A stretch of 35,358 nucleotides of DNA, taken from Proteiniphilum sp. UBA5267. GTDB lineage: Bacteria; Bacteroidota; Bacteroidia; Bacteroidales; Dysgonomonadaceae. This document shows, piece by piece, positions 32,885 through 35,358 of the stretch. The notes under the pieces are model-generated. The model searched no databases, was not told the origin of the DNA, and saw only the letters and a list, made by a program, of their open reading frames with translations. Both the position numbers and the translations under genes were made by a program. The number at the start of each line of letters is the position of its first letter. Position 1 is the stretch's first letter. Location: NCBI GenBank assembly GCA_002411515.1, contig DHTF01000119.1, forward strand, positions 24,031-59,388. The letters run 5' to 3'.

Positions 32885-35203
32885 CTATTCTGATAATGGA
32901 ATCGGTATATTAAGATGTACCCAATCATCAGTAATAGCCAATAATCGTGAAGGAACTTCCCCTTTCAATCCCTGTATGACTCCCTGAAATTTACCTGTAT
33001 TATCTTTCCAAAGTGCTATATCTACCCTTTCATCAAGGTCTATTTCAAGATCACCTGCTTTAAAATGTTTTAGCCCTCCGGCAGCAAGTGCTTCAACATT
33101 ACCAGCTTTATCAAGTCTAACCGCTGCTACTCCAATTGCATTAAAGTCTACTTTATGCTTGCCAATATTAATTGTCGATTTTATCAAATCACCTCCTACA
33201 TCATTGGTGCCCGCTACCTGTATGACAGTACCGTCAATTAAATGACAAAATCCCTCTGTTGGAGGTGCAACTGATGTATGTCCAAACCCCTCCAGTACCC
33301 GTGATGAAGGAGTCTGAAGCTCTATGTTTTGTTTTTTGAAAATCTTTAGAACCTCTTTTATCACAACTTCATCGTTATCTACAGCAATCATTTCCTTGGG
33401 CAAGGCAGTATTTCCGTTATACTTTACCCCGTCAAAATTATGGTTCCAATTTCCTTTTCGAAAAAGCTTCGTCTTACCTTTAGCTGCATGATTGAAAAAT
33501 TCCGCCGTCGAAGATTTCTCAAATTCAGGATTATACAAAATAACAGCAGCATATTTTTGCTTGCCATATCTTACCCATCCATCTTCGTCAATAACCAAAC
33601 TGGAATTTTCTATTTCACTTGTAGGCATTAAATCAACCATAACTCCCTTACTCCATAAACTGTCCACTAGTTGCATACCCAGATCTTCAAAGTAAGGGCC
33701 AGCCCAATTCATTGTTGATGGATGACCAAATATAACAGCGACGGGGCAATCCAAAGGGCTGTCACTTATAAAATTAAGTAGTCTAACCCTACTTTCACCT
33801 CGCATTAAATTTCCCCAAAGTAGTTCCGTGCGACCTGTTGATATTCCTTTTCTTGCAGAACTAGCAGGATGATAATTAAGCCTTCCACCGGCTAAAACTG
33901 AACTCCAAAGTTCAATGTAATAATTTTTAATTCCAGGATTATAATCATAAAATTGATTGTACCAAACAGGACTATTCCATTTTTTTGCAAGAGCTGTACG
34001 AGCAGCAAAAGGAGTTACCTCGTCGGTTTGGGCCCAATCGCGTAATGCAACCCACCAATAAAGGCCATTTTTTTTGCTTTCAAGTTTATCTGGATAAGGG
34101 TACCAGGTCGGATGTGACAGTATTACAGCATCTTTACCAAAGACTTCCTTAATTGTATTATAAAAATCTTTTTCCAATTCACTGTTGCGTTCTCTGTTCA
34201 ACTCCATATAATGATTAATAGCTCTAAATCGCTCACTCTCCTGTCCTCTAATTCCAATATACATTAAAAAACAATCTTCCAATAAATCTCTACCTCCGGT
34301 TTTTTGTAAATATGCGTCAGCATAATATTTTGAATACCAAAAGTGGTTACCTTTAGCCATTTTATCAGCAGGAGTACTAGGTGGAAAACCCCATTCATCG
34401 CGCATCCCCCCTGCTAATGGTATATCTGAATAACTACGAATAATCTCTCTCGTAAATTCAATTAAATGGGGTGCAAAAACGTCAGGGTATAGATGTTTAT
34501 ATGAAATCATTACACAGGCGTGCTGTTGATAGCCTTTTTCTTGCTGTGGTAAACGAACGGAAATCGAATCATCACTTAAAGACAAAACTGAACATTTATC
34601 TGTAATATCTTTTATACTAACAGGATCCGCACCTTCGCTAGTTTTATTATACGAAATAACCTTCACCAAAGATCCATCAAAAGAGATGTAAGGAGTTTTT
34701 TGAGAGTTCATGTGATCGGTCAAATTGACACTTTTAACAACAATATCAACTGGATAACCATCACTTAGCTTAACTTCTTCCAACCATAATGATTCCTGTA
34801 ATTCATTTGGATAAGCTTCTTCAAACTTACGTCTTGCGGTTCTTGGATCTAGACTTAATGCTATACCAATGCCCTTCTCCTTCGCATACTCTGTCGCAAG
34901 CTTAACCTGCTTATACACTTCAATATCAGTTATATCCCTGCCTGGGATTCTAATATCAGTTGATAGAATATTATAACATGAATGTTTAGCTACTTGATCA
35001 ATAAAAATCTTATAACCATCAGGTAAAAATTCTTGCTTACCCCAAAACCAAGCTCCTAAACTAGGTAAGTCATAATCCAAAAGAACATTTTTGGAATTTG
35101 TCGAATTGTTAGGTATAAGAATATTATCATTAACTTGTTGAGAATAACTGAATATTGAATTAAATGTAATTAAAATTACAAATAATAATTTTGAATATTT
35201 CAT
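32885..35203 (-). CDS. Large secreted putative glycoside hydrolase (GH-A/GH42-like architecture)
   Basis: The 772-residue protein has a signal peptide (MKYSKLLFVILITFNSIFSYSQ). Residues about 45-470 look like a TIM barrel: LPSLGAWFWGKQEFLPDGYK, the strand IGIALSLDPRTARRKFEEAY, GGMRDEWGFPPS with Glu270, LSHPTWYPYPDK, and NYYIELWSSVLAGGRLNYHP with Glu431. Glu270 and Glu431 are spaced like the acid/base and nucleophile of clan GH-A. Residues about 490-600 (CPVAVIFGHPSTMNWAGPYF, YAAVILYNPEF) resemble the amidotransferase-like trimerisation domain of GH42 enzymes. I cannot place it in a numbered family. The gene is AT-rich, and copy 2 of the foldback element starts 20 bp upstream of its ATG. Confidence 0.7.
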   Translation of the reverse strand: MKYSKLLFVILITFNSIFSYSQQVNDNILIPNNSTNSKNVLLDYDLPSLGAWFWGKQEFLPDGYKIFIDQVAKHSCYNILSTDIRIPGRDITDIEVYKQVKLATEYAKEKGIGIALSLDPRTARRKFEEAYPNELQESLWLEEVKLSDGYPVDIVVKSVNLTDHMNSQKTPYISFDGSLVKVISYNKTSEGADPVSIKDITDKCSVLSLSDDSISVRLPQQEKGYQQHACVMISYKHLYPDVFAPHLIEFTREIIRSYSDIPLAGGMRDEWGFPPSTPADKMAKGNHFWYSKYYADAYLQKTGGRDLLEDCFLMYIGIRGQESERFRAINHYMELNRERNSELEKDFYNTIKEVFGKDAVILSHPTWYPYPDKLESKKNGLYWWVALRDWAQTDEVTPFAARTALAKKWNSPVWYNQFYDYNPGIKNYYIELWSSVLAGGRLNYHPASSARKGISTGRTELLWGNLMRGESRVRLLNFISDSPLDCPVAVIFGHPSTMNWAGPYFEDLGMQLVDSLWSKGVMVDLMPTSEIENSSLVIDEDGWVRYGKQKYAAVILYNPEFEKSSTAEFFNHAAKGKTKLFRKGNWNHNFDGVKYNGNTALPKEMIAVDNDEVVIKEVLKIFKKQNIELQTPSSRVLEGFGHTSVAPPTEGFCHLIDGTVIQVAGTNDVGGDLIKSTINIGKHKVDFNAIGVAAVRLDKAGNVEALAAGGLKHFKAGDLEIDLDERVDIALWKDNTGKFQGVIQGLKGEVPSRLLAITDDWVHLNIPIPLSE

Positions 35204-35223
35204 GATAAATTTATTTGATATAC

Positions 35224-35358
35224 GTTTCGCATGGTATGTATACAGCTAAATTCTCGACTGACAATGTTTTGTGACCCATATTTGTCCTCGTTTCACTAAA
35301 AGAGCAGAACTTGCTACGCATCAAACAGCTGCTCTTTTTACGTTCCTCGAGGTCAATG
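35224..35358. mobile_element. Foldback/MITE-like element, copy 2 (cut by window end)
   Basis: The first 135 bp align without gaps to 21322-21456 of copy 1, with three differences (at 35271, 35298 and 35325 by eye). The left terminal repeat GTTTCGCATG and the central stem AAAAGAGCAG/CTGCTCTTTT are both present. The change at the first difference improves pairing with the right arm seen in copy 1. The right end lies beyond the window. It is directly upstream of the secreted hydrolase gene on the - strand. Confidence 0.75.

Noticed and set aside
21322..35358. Retron or CRISPR-like interpretation of the repeated palindromes.
   Set aside because: There is no reverse transcriptase, Cas gene or spaced repeat array; the two copies are about 14 kb apart.

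Overview
The window looks like a chromosomal segment of a Bacteroidales bacterium, plausibly near the Dysgonomonadaceae/Porphyromonadaceae; the family-level guess is weak. The signs are a mreC-mreD-mrdA-rodA cell-shape cluster, heterodimeric methylmalonyl-CoA mutase genes, promoter matches to the Bacteroidetes TTTG / TAnnTTTG consensus, few strong Shine-Dalgarno sites, many secreted proteins and lipoproteins, and a TonB-dependent-receptor-like barrel.

Left part (1 to about 14,850), all on the + strand and housekeeping-like. It starts with a 5'-truncated mreC, then mreD, mrdA (PBP2) and rodA, the elongasome. Next come a short-chain dehydrogenase, a TsaA/TrmO-type tRNA methyltransferase, a secreted HExxH protein, and the peptidoglycan glycosyltransferase mtgA. 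A possible nitric-oxide/iron-stress unit follows: a YgbA_NO-family protein, a LuxR-type regulator with a hemerythrin-like middle domain, and a creatininase-family hydrolase. mutA and mutB close the block, which ends in a strong intrinsic terminator.

Right part (about 14,850 to 35,358), almost all on the - strand and accessory. It holds a beta-lactamase-family serine hydrolase whose lipoprotein leader is cut by an in-frame stop, an orphan outer-membrane barrel protein, an alpha/beta-hydrolase lipoprotein, and a secreted Ig-like plus beta-trefoil protein. Then come a gene fragment next to a foldback element, a GH18 gene broken by an in-frame TAA, a ThuA-domain protein, a YdeI / DUF3788 / GNAT / UvrA-like group, a GH78-like rhamnosidase lipoprotein, an M20 amidohydrolase, an orphan + strand gene, a DUF3795 protein and a large secreted putative glycoside hydrolase. 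From about 31.5 kb on the DNA is visibly more AT-rich, which suggests transfer.

The most notable non-gene structure is a 203-bp long imperfect inverted repeat (21,322-21,524). A second copy (35,224 to the window end, 3 mismatches in 135 bp) lies in the same orientation, 20 bp upstream of the last gene's start. It behaves like a MITE/foldback element and brackets about 13.7 kb of accessory genes that include two gene remnants. I did not find a clear new defence or mobile system. The best leads are the repeat family, the degenerate hemerythrin regulator beside YgbA, the HExxH protein, and the last putative hydrolase.
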